Part shown: positions 25,037 through 25,409 of the stretch, piece after piece
How positions within the stretch are numbered: the first letter of the stretch is position 1
Layout: each line of letters starts with the position of its first letter
Assembly: GCA_903928955.1 (NCBI GenBank)
Contig: CAIYTD010000174.1
Location: 1 to 25,409, forward strand
DNA: 25,409 bases
Source of the DNA: Oligoflexia bacterium
Lineage (GTDB): Bacteria > Bdellovibrionota > UBA1018
Reading direction: 5' to 3'
Made by a program: the position numbers and the translations under genes
The notes under the pieces: model-generated
What the model saw: only the letters and a program-made list of their open reading frames with translations
The model's database searches: none
Told to the model about the DNA's origin: nothing

Positions 25037-25380
25037 TGGAAATTTCGCCAATTATTTTTTATTTTTTTGCAGGTTTAGCGATTGCTTGTTCTATGTTAGT
25101 CATTCTGAAGAAGAATCCAGTTTCTAGCGCTTTTAGCTTAGTGATGGTTTTCTTTTCCTTTGCTGGTATCTATGCAATATTGGATGCACATCTCATTGCT
25201 GCTCTTCAAGTCTTTGTTTATGCAGGAGCTGTCATGGTGCTTTTTATTTTTGTTATCATGTTGCTTAATGCTGATGTTCCTTCTTTTGATCTGGGGCGTT
25301 CTCATCTTTTGCTGCGAATTTTTTCCGGAGTTAGCGCTCATAATGTAATCAATGGCTGTATTATAATCAGGAAAATCTGA
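25036..25380 (+). CDS. nuoJ: NuoJ (5' part; true end lost at contig end)
   Basis: The first 80 or so residues are ordinary NuoJ: NPVSSAFSLV, LIAALQVFVYAGAVMVLF with Tyr62 and Gly64, and FVIMLLN. AGGAGG (25024-25029), 6 bases before the ATG, is the strongest ribosome site in the window. After about residue 95 the sequence no longer resembles NuoJ (about 160-170 residues expected) and stops at 25380. Adapter sequence follows 16 bases later. The stop is probably not the natural end; I treat the gene as partial. Confidence 0.85.
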   Translation: MEISPIIFYFFAGLAIACSMLVILKKNPVSSAFSLVMVFFSFAGIYAILDAHLIAALQVFVYAGAVMVLFIFVIMLLNADVPSFDLGRSHLLLRIFSGVSAHNVINGCIIIRKI

Positions 25381-25395
25381 AATATTAATCATACA

Positions 25396-25409
25396 AGATC
25401 GGAAGAGCA
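25396..25409 (+). other. Illumina adapter remnant at the contig end
   Basis: The last 14 bases, AGATCGGAAGAGCA, equal the first 14 bases of the Illumina TruSeq adapter read-through sequence. It is library material and not genomic. The bases just before it come from the very end of a single insert and should be treated with caution. Confidence 0.93.

Noticed and set aside
25138..25392. Minus-strand 84-residue ORF at the right edge
   Set aside because: It is antisense to clear nuoJ and has no recognisable domain; its first residues may reflect a chimeric contig end, not a gene.

Overview
This is one contiguous piece of an AT-rich bacterial chromosome. A minus-strand block (1-7609) carries DNA-repair and housekeeping genes. 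A plus-strand block (7650 to the end) is devoted entirely to respiratory complex I. The order mfd - surA-like PPIase - pdxA - (phosphohexomutase) - uvrA resembles deltaproteobacterial-type genomes (Desulfobacterota, Myxococcota, Bdellovibrionota in the broad sense). That placement is an inference from gene order only. The last 14 bases match the start of the Illumina TruSeq adapter, so the right edge is a contig end with untrimmed adapter.

Minus strand, read right to left: mfd (transcription-coupled repair), a secreted SurA/parvulin-type chaperone, pdxA (vitamin B6 synthesis), a phosphomannomutase/phosphoglucomutase, and the N-terminal third of the first ATPase half of uvrA, cut by the window edge. 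pdxA, the mutase and uvrA overlap by 2-4 bases and look like one transcription unit.

Plus strand, first set (7650-17504): eleven intact, tightly coupled genes in the order A'-B'-C'-D'-H'-I'-J'-K'-L'-M'-N'. This is a complete 11-subunit complex I-like module without the NADH-oxidising subunits E, F and G. The iron-sulfur ligands are kept: four Cys for N2 in B' and eight Cys for N6a/N6b in I'. Almost all residues that define quinone reduction and proton translocation are replaced. These are the His and Tyr of the quinone site in D' (both Pro), the Glu residues of the E-channel in H', the acids of A', the Tyr/Gly of the J helix, both Glu of K', and the key Glu/Lys of L', M' and N'. The frames are all open and the start/stop overlaps are conserved, so this looks like a maintained, repurposed complex and not decay.

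Plus strand, second set (17538-end): a conventional NDH-1 operon, nuoA-B-C-D-E-F-G-H-I-J, starting only 33 bp after the first set and in the same orientation. All expected cofactor and quinone-site residues are present, including the extra N7 cluster in an unusually short NuoG. nuoJ is cut by the contig end; nuoK-N are presumably beyond it.

Taken together, the cell has a normal NADH:quinone oxidoreductase encoded directly behind a divergent, apparently pump-inactivated membrane complex of the same architecture. The divergent set is the most interesting content of the window. No tRNA, rRNA, CRISPR, insertion sequence or phage signal was seen. There is no gene-free stretch above 300 bp.
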